64,000 nt of DNA from Pseudoduganella violaceinigra DSM 15887. Its GTDB lineage: Bacteria; Pseudomonadota; Gammaproteobacteria; Burkholderiales; Burkholderiaceae_D. Location: contig NZ_KE384357.1 in assembly GCF_000425385.1 (NCBI RefSeq), forward strand, positions 483,182 to 547,181, in the 5' to 3' direction. Positions 23,661 through 31,674 of this stretch are shown in pieces. Made by a program: the position numbers and the translations under genes. The number at the start of each line of letters is the position of its first letter. Positions within the stretch are counted from its first letter, which is position 1. The notes beneath the pieces are model-generated. The model was given only the letters and a program-made list of their open reading frames with translations, had not been told where the DNA came from and searched no databases.

Positions 23661-24686
23661 ATGAAAAGACTGTTCCTCGTACTGGTGGGCACAGTGTCCT
23701 TGGCGGCACAGGCCTCGCAACAGTTCAGTGTGCCCTCCGCGCCGGGTGTCACGCTCGCGGTGACGGAAATAGGCGAGCATCATGGCAAGCGCCCTATCCT
23801 GTTGGTGCATGGCGCGCGTGTCAGCGCAAAAGCCTCGTTCGACCTGCCCGTGCAAGGTGGCTCGCTGGCGGCCGATCTGGCGGCACGTGGATTTGATGTC
23901 TATACGCTCGATGTGCGTGGCTACGGCGCCTCGACGCGCCCCGCAGCCATGGACGTTGCGCCGACGACCGATGCGGCCTTGGTGCGCTCCAGCGCCGCCG
24001 TTGAAGACATCGACGCGGCAGTGGATTTCGTGCGCCGGCGCAGCGACGGCGCCAAAGTGGCGCTGTTCGGCTGGGCGACCGGCGGCCAATGGGCCGGGCA
24101 TTACGCAACCCTGCACTCGCCCAAACTGAGCGCGGTCGTGATGCTGAATAGCCTGTACCGCGGCACATCGGCGCACCCATTGATCGGGCGCGGCACCGGC
24201 ATGGAGGACAAGGAGCACCCCGGCGCCTTCAACCGCACGGCCTGCGGCACTTACCGCGTAGCCGACGCAGCGTCCACGCTGGGGCCATGGGACCGAACGT
24301 TGGGCGATGAAAAGGACAAGGCACGCGATCCAGCCGTGGCGCAAGCGTATGTGCAAGCGGCGCTCGACAGCGACAGCACCAGCAGTCAACGCGAGCCGCG
24401 CAGCTTCCGCGCGCCGTGCGGGGCGATGGAGGATAGCTTCTATCTGGCCACAGGGCGCCAGTTGTGGGATGCTTCCCTGATCACGGCACCAGTACTGGCC
24501 GTCGCCGGTGAGAAGGATTTCTGGTCGCGGCCGGAAGATATGCAGAACCTGCAGGCCGACCTGGTGCACGCTCCCGCTCTCCGCATGGTGCGCATCCCGG
24601 ATGGGACCCATTTTTTGCACCTTGAGCGCCCCGCTCGCGGCCGTGCGCGCCTGATCGACGAAATCGACGGTTTCGTGCCGCGATAA
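23661..24686 (+). CDS. secreted alpha/beta-fold hydrolase with replaced nucleophile
   Basis: 341 residues with a signal peptide (MKRLFLVLVGTVSLAAQA). The fold is clear: PILLVHGARV (oxyanion region), LDVRGYGAS, and the nucleophile-elbow position FGWATGGQ, then VLAVAGEKDFWSRPED (acid) and GTHFLHLERP (histidine). The elbow normally reads GxSxG; here the serine position is alanine, so classical serine hydrolysis is doubtful unless the neighbouring threonine substitutes. It lies 15 bp before a second alpha/beta hydrolase with an intact GHSQGG, so the two are probably an operon of duplicated or paired enzymes. Confidence 0.8.
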   Translation: MKRLFLVLVGTVSLAAQASQQFSVPSAPGVTLAVTEIGEHHGKRPILLVHGARVSAKASFDLPVQGGSLAADLAARGFDVYTLDVRGYGASTRPAAMDVAPTTDAALVRSSAAVEDIDAAVDFVRRRSDGAKVALFGWATGGQWAGHYATLHSPKLSAVVMLNSLYRGTSAHPLIGRGTGMEDKEHPGAFNRTACGTYRVADAASTLGPWDRTLGDEKDKARDPAVAQAYVQAALDSDSTSSQREPRSFRAPCGAMEDSFYLATGRQLWDASLITAPVLAVAGEKDFWSRPEDMQNLQADLVHAPALRMVRIPDGTHFLHLERPARGRARLIDEIDGFVPR

Positions 24687-24701
24687 TCATTGGAGAAAAG
24701 T

Positions 24702-25499
24702 ATGCTCAGATTTTTCGGCAAGTTTGCGGCATTGATCCTGGTCGCCGCTACCGCAGTGGCGCAGACCGCGCCGCAGTCGGTTGGCGTGGTCGTCATGCAC
24801 GGCAAAGGCGGCTCGCCAAAAGGATATGTCGCGGAGCTGGCGTCGGGACTGGAGGCCAAGGGCTACAACGTCGCCAATCTTGAAATGCCCTGGTCCGGCA
24901 ACAGGAATTACGACGTCGACACAGCTGCGGCAGAGGCGGAAATCGATGCGGCGCTGGACAAGCTTCGCGCCAAGGGAGCAACCAGGTTGTTCGTGGCAGG
25001 CCATAGCCAGGGCGGCGCATTCGCCCTCAACTTCGGCAGCAAACATGCGGTGGACGGCATCATCGCCATCGCCCCCGGAGCAAGTAGCGCCAGCCAGATC
25101 GTCCGCGAAAGGCTGGGCGGGACGCTGGACGAGGCGCGCAAGCTGGTCGCCGAAGGCAAAGGCGCCGAGTTGGCGCGGCTGAAGGATTTTGAAGGCGCCA
25201 AAGGGACTTACACCGTCGTCTGCAAACCGGAGAATTATGTGACCTGGTTCGATCCGGAAGGCGCGATGAACCAGATGCAGTCAATGCGCGCAATGAAGCC
25301 CGGGACAGCGGTGCTGTTCATTGTGCCGACAAACGATTTTCCCAATCTGCTCAAGCTCAAGCGCCCCAGCTTCGACGCCCTGCCCCGCAATCCGCTGACC
25401 CGCCTCTATGAACCGGAGGCCAGCCACACCAGTGCGCCCTCCGCTTCGCGCGAGGAAATCTCACGCTGGATGTTGGAAGTGGCAAATCCGCCGCATTAG
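24702..25499 (+). CDS. secreted alpha/beta hydrolase
   Basis: 265 residues. The ATG at 24702 has GGAG six bases upstream and starts a signal peptide (MLRFFGKFAALILVAATAVA). The core shows VVVMHGKGGSPKGY, then the nucleophile elbow GHSQGGAF with an intact serine, and a C-terminal ASHTSAPSAS that may hold the catalytic histidine. It could be an esterase, lysophospholipase or dienelactone-hydrolase-like enzyme in the periplasm; the substrate is not inferable. It follows a related hydrolase in the same direction and overlaps the next gene tail-to-tail by 4 bp. Confidence 0.8.
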   Translation: MLRFFGKFAALILVAATAVAQTAPQSVGVVVMHGKGGSPKGYVAELASGLEAKGYNVANLEMPWSGNRNYDVDTAAAEAEIDAALDKLRAKGATRLFVAGHSQGGAFALNFGSKHAVDGIIAIAPGASSASQIVRERLGGTLDEARKLVAEGKGAELARLKDFEGAKGTYTVVCKPENYVTWFDPEGAMNQMQSMRAMKPGTAVLFIVPTNDFPNLLKLKRPSFDALPRNPLTRLYEPEASHTSAPSASREEISRWMLEVANPPH

Positions 25500-26293
25500 C
25501 AGCCTTTGGGTTTGACGGCGGCGAACTGGCAATCCAGCGGGCGGAAAAAATCCCGCGACGTGCCGTAGGCCTTGTTATAGCGCTCGAAAATGCGGTCGAT
25601 ATCGCCCGACTTGTACAGCGCAGCAATACCGCGTTCAAACGTGTCGCGCTGTTCCGCCGTGCGGAACACAAACCAGTATTCGTTCGGCTTGCCAAGGATG
25701 TCGTGATACACCAGGTCGAAATCCCCGTCGCGCAGGTAGGATTGGCGGTCCAGGTAGTAGTGGAAAATATCCTTTTGCGAAATCACGACATCCACCTGCT
25801 TCAGCACCAGCAGCGGCGATTGCAGCGTGAGCGGCTCGCTGTAGCGGCTATTGTGCTGCACCGCGTCGCGGTATGCCTGCCCCAACATGGTTGCAGCCCC
25901 TGAGAACGCCGTCACGCGGTAGCGCGAAAGATCGCTGACCGAATCGAGGCGGGGCAAGGTCGCGCGCCGCGTGATCGCCTGATTATTGAAGCTGGTGACC
26001 GGCCAATGCCCTATCACCCCAGGCAGCGCCATCGTCGGCTTGCCTCCCGTGAAAACGTCAACCAGGCCGCTGCGCAAGGCTCCCTCCGTGCGCTTCTGCG
26101 GCAAGTAGATGAAATCGGCGACGAAGCCTTGCGTGGCCATGGCGTCGCGCAGCACGTCGACCATCAGGCCGCCGTGGCGGTCCGGCATCACAAAGGGCGC
26201 GATGTCATCCTGCATGCCGAATTTGATATGCACCGGTTCGGCTGCCTGCACGGTACAGCAGAGCAGCAAGGCCAGGATGGCGGCGCGCATCAT
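25496..26293 (-). CDS. periplasmic substrate-binding protein, family 3 type
   Basis: 265 residues with signal peptide MMRAAILALLLCCTVQAA. It resembles bacterial extracellular solute-binding proteins of the amino-acid type (IKFGMQDDIAPFVMPDRHGGLMVDVLRDAM near the N-terminus, GDIDRIFERYNKAYG near the C-terminus). No ABC permease or ATPase is adjacent. Instead it follows a GGDEF-EAL gene whose stop codon lies 3 bp from its start, so it may act as a periplasmic sensor partner for c-di-GMP signalling rather than in transport. This role is inferred from context. Confidence 0.75.
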   Translation of the reverse strand: MMRAAILALLLCCTVQAAEPVHIKFGMQDDIAPFVMPDRHGGLMVDVLRDAMATQGFVADFIYLPQKRTEGALRSGLVDVFTGGKPTMALPGVIGHWPVTSFNNQAITRRATLPRLDSVSDLSRYRVTAFSGAATMLGQAYRDAVQHNSRYSEPLTLQSPLLVLKQVDVVISQKDIFHYYLDRQSYLRDGDFDLVYHDILGKPNEYWFVFRTAEQRDTFERGIAALYKSGDIDRIFERYNKAYGTSRDFFRPLDCQFAAVKPKGC

Positions 26294-26295
26294 GC

Positions 26296-28353
26296 TCAAC
26301 CCGCAGCGCAGATGGGTTGCGGCGGCGCCCAGTTCCGCGCCAGCGCGTCTTCGAATTCGTGCGCCGGCAAGGGGCGGGATAACAGGTAGCCCTGCACTTC
26401 ATCGCAGCCTGAGTCCCTGAGAAAGTCCAGTTGCTCGGCGGTCTCCACGCCTTCGGCGATCACCCGGTGGTTCAATTGCCGGGCGATGCTGATGATGGTG
26501 CTGGCGATGGCGCAGTCGTTGCTGTCGAACGGAATGCCGGTGGTGAAGGAACGGTCGATCTTCAGCGTGTCGATCGGGAAGCGCTTCAGGTAGGACAGGC
26601 TCGAATAGCCGGTGCCGAAGTCGTCCAGCGACAGGGTGATGCCGGCCGCTGTCAGGCGGTCCATGATGCCGATCACCCGCTCGATATTGTGCATCAGCGT
26701 AGACTCGGTGATTTCCAGCTCCAGCCACGACGGTTCCAGGCCATAGCGCCGCAGCGTTTCCATTACGCGGCCTGGCAGCGCGGAGGTGAATTCGCGTGCC
26801 GACACGTTGACCGCCAGGCGCACCGGCGGCAGGCCTTTTTCCTTCCAGGCCTGGGCCTGGGCGCATGCCGCTTCCAGCACCCATTCCCCTAACTGCACCA
26901 CCAAGCCGGTGGCTTCGGCCAGGGGAATGAATTCCGCCGGCGGCACCAGGCCGCGCTCTGGATGCTTCCAGCGCACCAGCGCTTCCGCGCCGATGATCCT
27001 GCCGCTGCTGATCTCGAACTTGGGCTGGTAATGGAGCATAAGCTGGCCGTTGCCGAGTGCCTGGCGCAGACCCGATTCGATGCGCATGCGCTCCTGCATG
27101 CCCTTGTTCATGTCCTGGCTGTAGAAGGCGATATGCTCCCCCTCCGGCGAGCTGTTTTGCTTGGCCCGGTACATGGCGATATCGGCCAGGCGCAGCAGGG
27201 TTTCGGCGTCATTGCCGTCCTGAGGATAAACGCTGATGCCGATCGAGGCGCTGACGCGCAGGTCGTGACCGTCGATCAGGAACGGCTCGTTGACGGCGTC
27301 CAGCAGTTCGTTGGCCACCATGCTCGCTTCGTAGTGCTGGTTGATGTCGAACAGGCCAACCGCGAATTCGTCGCTGGAGAGGCGCGCCACCACGTCCTGG
27401 TCGCGCAGCACCAGGCGGAAGCGCTGCGCCACTTCGCGCAGCAGGGCGTCGCCTACCCGGCGGCCCAGCGTGTCGTTAATCAGCTTGAAACGGTTCAAAT
27501 CGATGAACATGACACAGCCGCTCCCCTTGCTGCGCTGGGCCACGGTCAGGGCCTGGTCCATCAGCTTGGCCAGCAACGAGCGGTTGGGCAGGCCGGTCAG
27601 CTCGTCGTAGTAAGCCAGGTGATGGATGCGCTCCTCCGCCCGCTTGCGTTCCGTGATGTCGGTCAGGTAGGCCACCAGGCCGATCGAGCGGTCTTCCATA
27701 TCGCATAGCTGCGACAGCGACAGGCTGGCCCAGAAGATTTCGCCGCTCTTTTTCCGGCGGCGCACTTCCATCAGGCGCCCGCCGTGCGCCAGGAAGGCGT
27801 CGCAGGAGGCTTCGTCCTCGTCCTCGTAAAGGAAGATGATATTGCGGCCGAGCGCTTCCACCGCCGTATAGCCAAAGAGGCGCTCGGCGCCCTTGTTCCA
27901 ACTGGTGATGAAGCCGTTCAAGTCCATGGTCAGCACCGATTCATGGATCTGGTCGAGAATCTGGGTTTGATGCTGCAAGCGCGCTTCCACCTGCACATAG
28001 GCGTGGGTGGTGCGCTGCGCTACCGAGTGCACCTGCAGCACGCTGCCCGCCAGGTTGGCCAGGCTGGCAAGATGCTGCCGGGTGGTTTCAGTGTAGCTGT
28101 CGCGGCCCGAGACTTCAAAGCGGCCGAAGTAGTTCTCTTCGTACTGGATCAACTGGGACAGGCCGTTCTCCCAGCCGGGCAAGCCCGTTGCAGGCGCCAT
28201 ATCGCTCGGCACGTAGCGGCCGTGCGGGCTGCCGGTAACGTCGCGGGCGATACGGCCCAGCTCCTCCACCAGCGCATGGCCGCGCAGGCGCAGCACCGCA
28301 TCGCACAGGGCGGCGCTGCTGGAAAGGAAGTCGGAAACCGGTTGCGCGGGCAT
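26296..28353 (-). CDS. PAS-GGDEF-EAL cyclic-di-GMP protein, GGDEF site degenerate
   Basis: 685 residues. Domains: an uncharacterised N-terminal sensory region (1-125), a PAS domain (about 135-255, NGFITSWNKGAERLFGY), a GGDEF domain whose active-site loop reads RLSSDEF instead of GGDEF, and an EAL domain (AEALVRWKHP, DDFGTGYSSLSYL, EGVET). The EAL signature residues look complete, so it is probably a c-di-GMP phosphodiesterase whose GGDEF part is regulatory. No membrane segment is seen. The start at 28353 has AGGAA upstream and lies 2 bp from the HDOD gene stop, indicating co-transcription. Confidence 0.92.
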   Translation of the reverse strand: MPAQPVSDFLSSSAALCDAVLRLRGHALVEELGRIARDVTGSPHGRYVPSDMAPATGLPGWENGLSQLIQYEENYFGRFEVSGRDSYTETTRQHLASLANLAGSVLQVHSVAQRTTHAYVQVEARLQHQTQILDQIHESVLTMDLNGFITSWNKGAERLFGYTAVEALGRNIIFLYEDEDEASCDAFLAHGGRLMEVRRRKKSGEIFWASLSLSQLCDMEDRSIGLVAYLTDITERKRAEERIHHLAYYDELTGLPNRSLLAKLMDQALTVAQRSKGSGCVMFIDLNRFKLINDTLGRRVGDALLREVAQRFRLVLRDQDVVARLSSDEFAVGLFDINQHYEASMVANELLDAVNEPFLIDGHDLRVSASIGISVYPQDGNDAETLLRLADIAMYRAKQNSSPEGEHIAFYSQDMNKGMQERMRIESGLRQALGNGQLMLHYQPKFEISSGRIIGAEALVRWKHPERGLVPPAEFIPLAEATGLVVQLGEWVLEAACAQAQAWKEKGLPPVRLAVNVSAREFTSALPGRVMETLRRYGLEPSWLELEITESTLMHNIERVIGIMDRLTAAGITLSLDDFGTGYSSLSYLKRFPIDTLKIDRSFTTGIPFDSNDCAIASTIISIARQLNHRVIAEGVETAEQLDFLRDSGCDEVQGYLLSRPLPAHEFEDALARNWAPPQPICAAG

Positions 28354-28355
28354 GC

Positions 28356-29357
28356 CTATATGTTCCTGCTGACCTGGAGCGCCCAGTGGTAGGCCTGCAA
28401 CAGGCTGCGCCAATAGGTTTCGTTGTCGATGCCGACATCGCGCAGTGCGCTCGCCTGCGGTTCATGCATTTCCACCAGCGCCAGCATCTCGCCCAGCCGG
28501 CCGCTACGGTCCAGCAGGGCCGCCACCACCTCCAGGTCCAGGTTCAGGGCCGACACGATTTCCGGCATCGGCATCGCCAGCAGCACATCAAGCAGGGAAA
28601 ATACGCCGGCCAGGAAAGCCATGTCCTGTTCATGGCGGTCGCCTGCGCGCAGCCTGCTCAGGGCTTCCATCTGGGCGGCGCGCAAGGCGGCCAGCGGCAG
28701 CAAGGCATTGGCCGGGCCGTCGGCTTGCTGGCGCGCGTACAGCAACAGCTGCAGCCAACGCTGAAGCTGGCGCCGCCCAAGCAGGTTAATGGCCTGGCCG
28801 AAGTTGTGGATTGGGTGGCTATTCGGCGCAAAGGCCGCCGAATTCACCAGTTTGAGCAGCTGGAAGGACAGCGCCGGATCCTGCTTCAACAGCAATTCCA
28901 GCTCCCGCGAATCGGCGTCCTGGGCCAGGAGGCCAAGCAGGGCAAGCAAGCGTTTGCGGGTGGTGCCGTCGCCCTGCGCCGCATCGTGCTCCCGTGCGCG
29001 CGGCAGTCCGGCGCAAAGCGGGCTGTCGGCCTGCAGGCGCAGGCCGCGCGCGGCCAGCCGTTGGCAATGCTGCCGTATGTCGGCCTCGGCTTGCCGCGCG
29101 GCCGGTACGATGCACACCATGCGCTTGAGCGGCAGGCCGTCAAGCTTCGCCAAGTCGAGGATGAGCGGATCAGGAAGGGGGAGGAAGTAATCGATCGCCC
29201 CCAGGGCTGCCGATTCTGGACAAGCAAGCAGCGTCTGCAAATCCGGCAGCGAAACCACGGATGGCATCTGAAATGCCAGCCCTGCCCATTGGTTCTGGGT
29301 ATTCAGGACAGGCTTGATTCCCACCAGCGGAAACGAATTTGGATCTGACGCAAACAT
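28356..29357 (-). CDS. HDOD-domain signalling protein
   Basis: 333 residues. The C-terminal two-thirds match HDOD proteins (LLALLGLLAQDADSRELELLLKQDPALSFQLLKLVNSAAF, then INLLGRRQLQRWLQLLLYA), a catalytically inert relative of HD phosphohydrolases that is common in bacterial signalling. The N-terminal 130 residues resemble a degenerate EAL-like region of the YuxH architecture without the EAL signature. It is transcribed just ahead of the GGDEF-EAL gene (2-bp gap), so the pair likely acts in the same c-di-GMP circuit. Confidence 0.8.
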   Translation of the reverse strand: MFASDPNSFPLVGIKPVLNTQNQWAGLAFQMPSVVSLPDLQTLLACPESAALGAIDYFLPLPDPLILDLAKLDGLPLKRMVCIVPAARQAEADIRQHCQRLAARGLRLQADSPLCAGLPRAREHDAAQGDGTTRKRLLALLGLLAQDADSRELELLLKQDPALSFQLLKLVNSAAFAPNSHPIHNFGQAINLLGRRQLQRWLQLLLYARQQADGPANALLPLAALRAAQMEALSRLRAGDRHEQDMAFLAGVFSLLDVLLAMPMPEIVSALNLDLEVVAALLDRSGRLGEMLALVEMHEPQASALRDVGIDNETYWRSLLQAYHWALQVSRNI

Positions 29358-29569
29358 CGGAATCTCGGTGTGGTAATGCAGAGCATGGTAAGTGCTTTAT
29401 TAACCTTAAGCAACCATCGCACGCGTGCTGCCACACCTGTGTTACAGGACTCGCGGACTATAGCAGAACTCGCCCAAAATCCTGGTTTTTGGGCAAGGAA
29501 GATGCGCGCCAGCGCGGGGTTTGTACCCGAAATGCTACATTAATGATTATTTTACTAAGCACTACGAAA

Positions 29570-30187
29570 CTACTTATCGAACTGCGCGTGCTGCACGGCA
29601 AACTTGATCAGTTCCGCCTGTCCTTCGATGCCCAGCTTGCGCTTGATATTGAGGCGGTGGGTTTCCACGGTCCGCACGCTGAGGTCCAGTTCCCGCGCAA
29701 TATGCTTGTTGGATTCGCCATTGGCCAGGTGGCGCAGCACCTGCGCCTCGCGGGTGGTGAGCTGGTTATCATGGGTCATCGGCTGGGCCAGCTGCTGCGC
29801 CAGGTTGGCGCTGTAATAGATGCCGCCAGCCATCACGGTCTCGATGGCGACCACGATATCCTTGCCCGGCGCATCTTTCAGCACATAGCCGCGGGCGCCG
29901 GCCTGGATCGCCTGGGTCACGTATTCCAGTTTGTCGTGCATGGACAGGATCAGCACCGCGATCTGCGGGAAGAAGCGCCTGAACTGTGCCGTGGCCTCGA
30001 TGCCGTTGGTCTCGCGCATATTGATGTCCATCAGCACCAGGTCCGGCCCGTAAATGCGCGCCGCTTCCAGCGCCTCGGCCGCGCTGCCCGCCTCGGCCAC
30101 CACCTCGAACTGCGCCATGGCCTCCAGGCGCGCGCGCAGGCCGTCGCGCACGAGGGGATGATCGTCTACCAACAGGATCCTGGTCAT
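29570..30187 (-). CDS. NarL/FixJ-type response regulator
   Basis: 205 residues. The receiver domain has the DD pair in LLVDDHPLVRDGL, the phospho-acceptor aspartate in DLVLMDINM (about D54) and the lysine in YVLKDA. The LuxR-type HTH follows at about residues 140-200 (LTTREAQVLRHLANGESNKHIARELDLSVRTVETHRLNIKRKLG). Its start overlaps the kinase stop as ATGA (30184-30187), so they form a coupled two-component pair. It most likely controls the divergent cstA-ybdD operon, where spaced TACGTA-like half-sites lie. Confidence 0.92.
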   Translation of the reverse strand: MTRILLVDDHPLVRDGLRARLEAMAQFEVVAEAGSAAEALEAARIYGPDLVLMDINMRETNGIEATAQFRRFFPQIAVLILSMHDKLEYVTQAIQAGARGYVLKDAPGKDIVVAIETVMAGGIYYSANLAQQLAQPMTHDNQLTTREAQVLRHLANGESNKHIARELDLSVRTVETHRLNIKRKLGIEGQAELIKFAVQHAQFDK

Positions 30188-31545
30188 TGCTTGCCTTTAT
30201 TGTCTACCCGCGCCTGCACGATGGTGCCGGCCGGCGAGGACTCGATGCGGAACTCGCCCCCGATCGCGTCCATACGTTCCATCATATTCCGTAAACCGAT
30301 GCCGCGCTTCGGATGGCCGGCGATGCCTTCCGCGTCGAAGCCGCCGCCATTGTCGGCGATGCGCAGCATGACGCTGTCGGCGTCGCCTTCCAGGTCGATA
30401 CTAATGCGGCTGGCCCCGGCATGGCGCTCGATATTGGTGAGCGCTTCCTGCGCAATGCGGAACAGCACTGTGTTCGCCACGTCCGTCAGGCGGTCGGTGC
30501 AGCCGGTGGCGGCAAAGGCCACGTTGCCGCCGATATGGGCGCGGAATTCCGCCGCCAGGTGCTCCAGCGCCGCCGCCAGGCCCAGGTCGTCCAGGATGGC
30601 CGGGCGCAGGTTGTGCGAAATACGGCGCACTTCGGCCAGCACATTATTGAGCTGCTCGGCCGTGTGTTCGAACGCCGCCTTGGCCTTGTCCTGCTGGCCC
30701 GGATGGGACAGGCGGATGATGCCGGCCTCGATCTGCAGCTTGATCGACACCAGCCACTGGCTGATGCCGTCGTGCAGGTCGCGCGACAGGCGCGCCCGCT
30801 CCACCTCCTGCGATTCGACCACGCGCTGCGCCAGCACTTTGAGCTTGGCGTCGGCTTCGCGGTACTCGCGGATATTCAGCGCCAGGCCGGAGACGCCGAC
30901 CGCCACCAGCGCCAGCGCCGCAATGGCCGCCATCCACAGCAAGGTATTGCGGATATTGCCGCGCTGCTGGGCATCCACCTTGGCCAGGGCGGCATCGACG
31001 TCGTCAAGATAGATGCCGGTGCCCAGCATCCAGCCCCATTCCGGCAGCGGAATCACATAGCCAAGCTTGGGCACGGATTTGTGGGTGGACGGCTTGATCC
31101 AGTTGTAGCGCTCCAGCCCCCCGCCTTCGCGCGCACGGGCCAGCAGGCGCTGGATGGTGGGATTGCCCTCCTCGTCCTTCAGCATGAACAGGTTCTGGCC
31201 CACCAGCTCGGGCTGGCGCGGATGCATCAGCGCCTTGCCCTGCATGTCGTAGACGAAGAAATAGCCGTCGTCGCCGAAACTCAGGGAGGACAGGATGCGC
31301 TTCGCCTCGTCGAGGGTGGCCTGGTCCTTGCGGCCGGACTTCACCAGGTGGGCGATCGAGTGCGTCGCCAGCGCCACGTAGTGCTTGAGCTCCGCCTCCT
31401 TGCTGGCCAGGTAGGCTTGCTGGATGGTGTCGCGCTGCTGCTGCGCGAGCGTGGTGGCCTGGTAGCGCACCGCGAGGGCGATCGCGCACAGGGACAGGAT
31501 AAGTGGCGCGATGGCCAGGAACAGGAACTTTTGCCGCAGCTTCAT
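30184..31545 (-). CDS. cache-domain sensor histidine kinase (NarX-like HisKA_3 type)
   Basis: 453 residues. A first membrane segment (FLFLAIAPLILSLCAIALAV), a periplasmic single-cache domain (about 35-185, with GYFFVYDMQGKALMHPR and WGWMLGTGIYLDDVD), a second membrane segment, then the HisKA_3 motif ARLSRDLHDGISQWLVSIK with the phospho-histidine, and a HATPase_c domain (NIERHAGAS, DNGGGF, GIGLRNMMERM). Cache domains of this type bind small organic acids. Adjacent to cstA, a pyruvate or peptide transporter family, it plausibly senses a carboxylate. The start at 31545 is preferred over upstream in-frame codons. Confidence 0.92.
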   Translation of the reverse strand: MKLRQKFLFLAIAPLILSLCAIALAVRYQATTLAQQQRDTIQQAYLASKEAELKHYVALATHSIAHLVKSGRKDQATLDEAKRILSSLSFGDDGYFFVYDMQGKALMHPRQPELVGQNLFMLKDEEGNPTIQRLLARAREGGGLERYNWIKPSTHKSVPKLGYVIPLPEWGWMLGTGIYLDDVDAALAKVDAQQRGNIRNTLLWMAAIAALALVAVGVSGLALNIREYREADAKLKVLAQRVVESQEVERARLSRDLHDGISQWLVSIKLQIEAGIIRLSHPGQQDKAKAAFEHTAEQLNNVLAEVRRISHNLRPAILDDLGLAAALEHLAAEFRAHIGGNVAFAATGCTDRLTDVANTVLFRIAQEALTNIERHAGASRISIDLEGDADSVMLRIADNGGGFDAEGIAGHPKRGIGLRNMMERMDAIGGEFRIESSPAGTIVQARVDNKGKQ

Positions 31546-31580
31546 CCACCGATTGTAAGCCCCCGGCCGCCGCCCCGCCC

Positions 31581-31609
31581 TACGTAATTGTACGCATCGG
31601 GTTTGCGTA
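31581..31609. promoter_or_regulatory. array of TACGTA-like half-sites between the kinase gene and cstA
   Basis: TACGTA (31581-31586), TACGCA (31591-31596) and TGCGTA (31604-31609, inverted relative to TACGCA) are spaced by 10 and 13 bases start to start. Such helical-turn-spaced half-sites fit binding by a LuxR-type response regulator. Confidence 0.4.
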
Positions 31610-31674
31610 GTGCTGCGCTTGTGACAGTTATTCAATTCATGAATACTGGGCATTCATCCTTGGAGGAGACCCCG

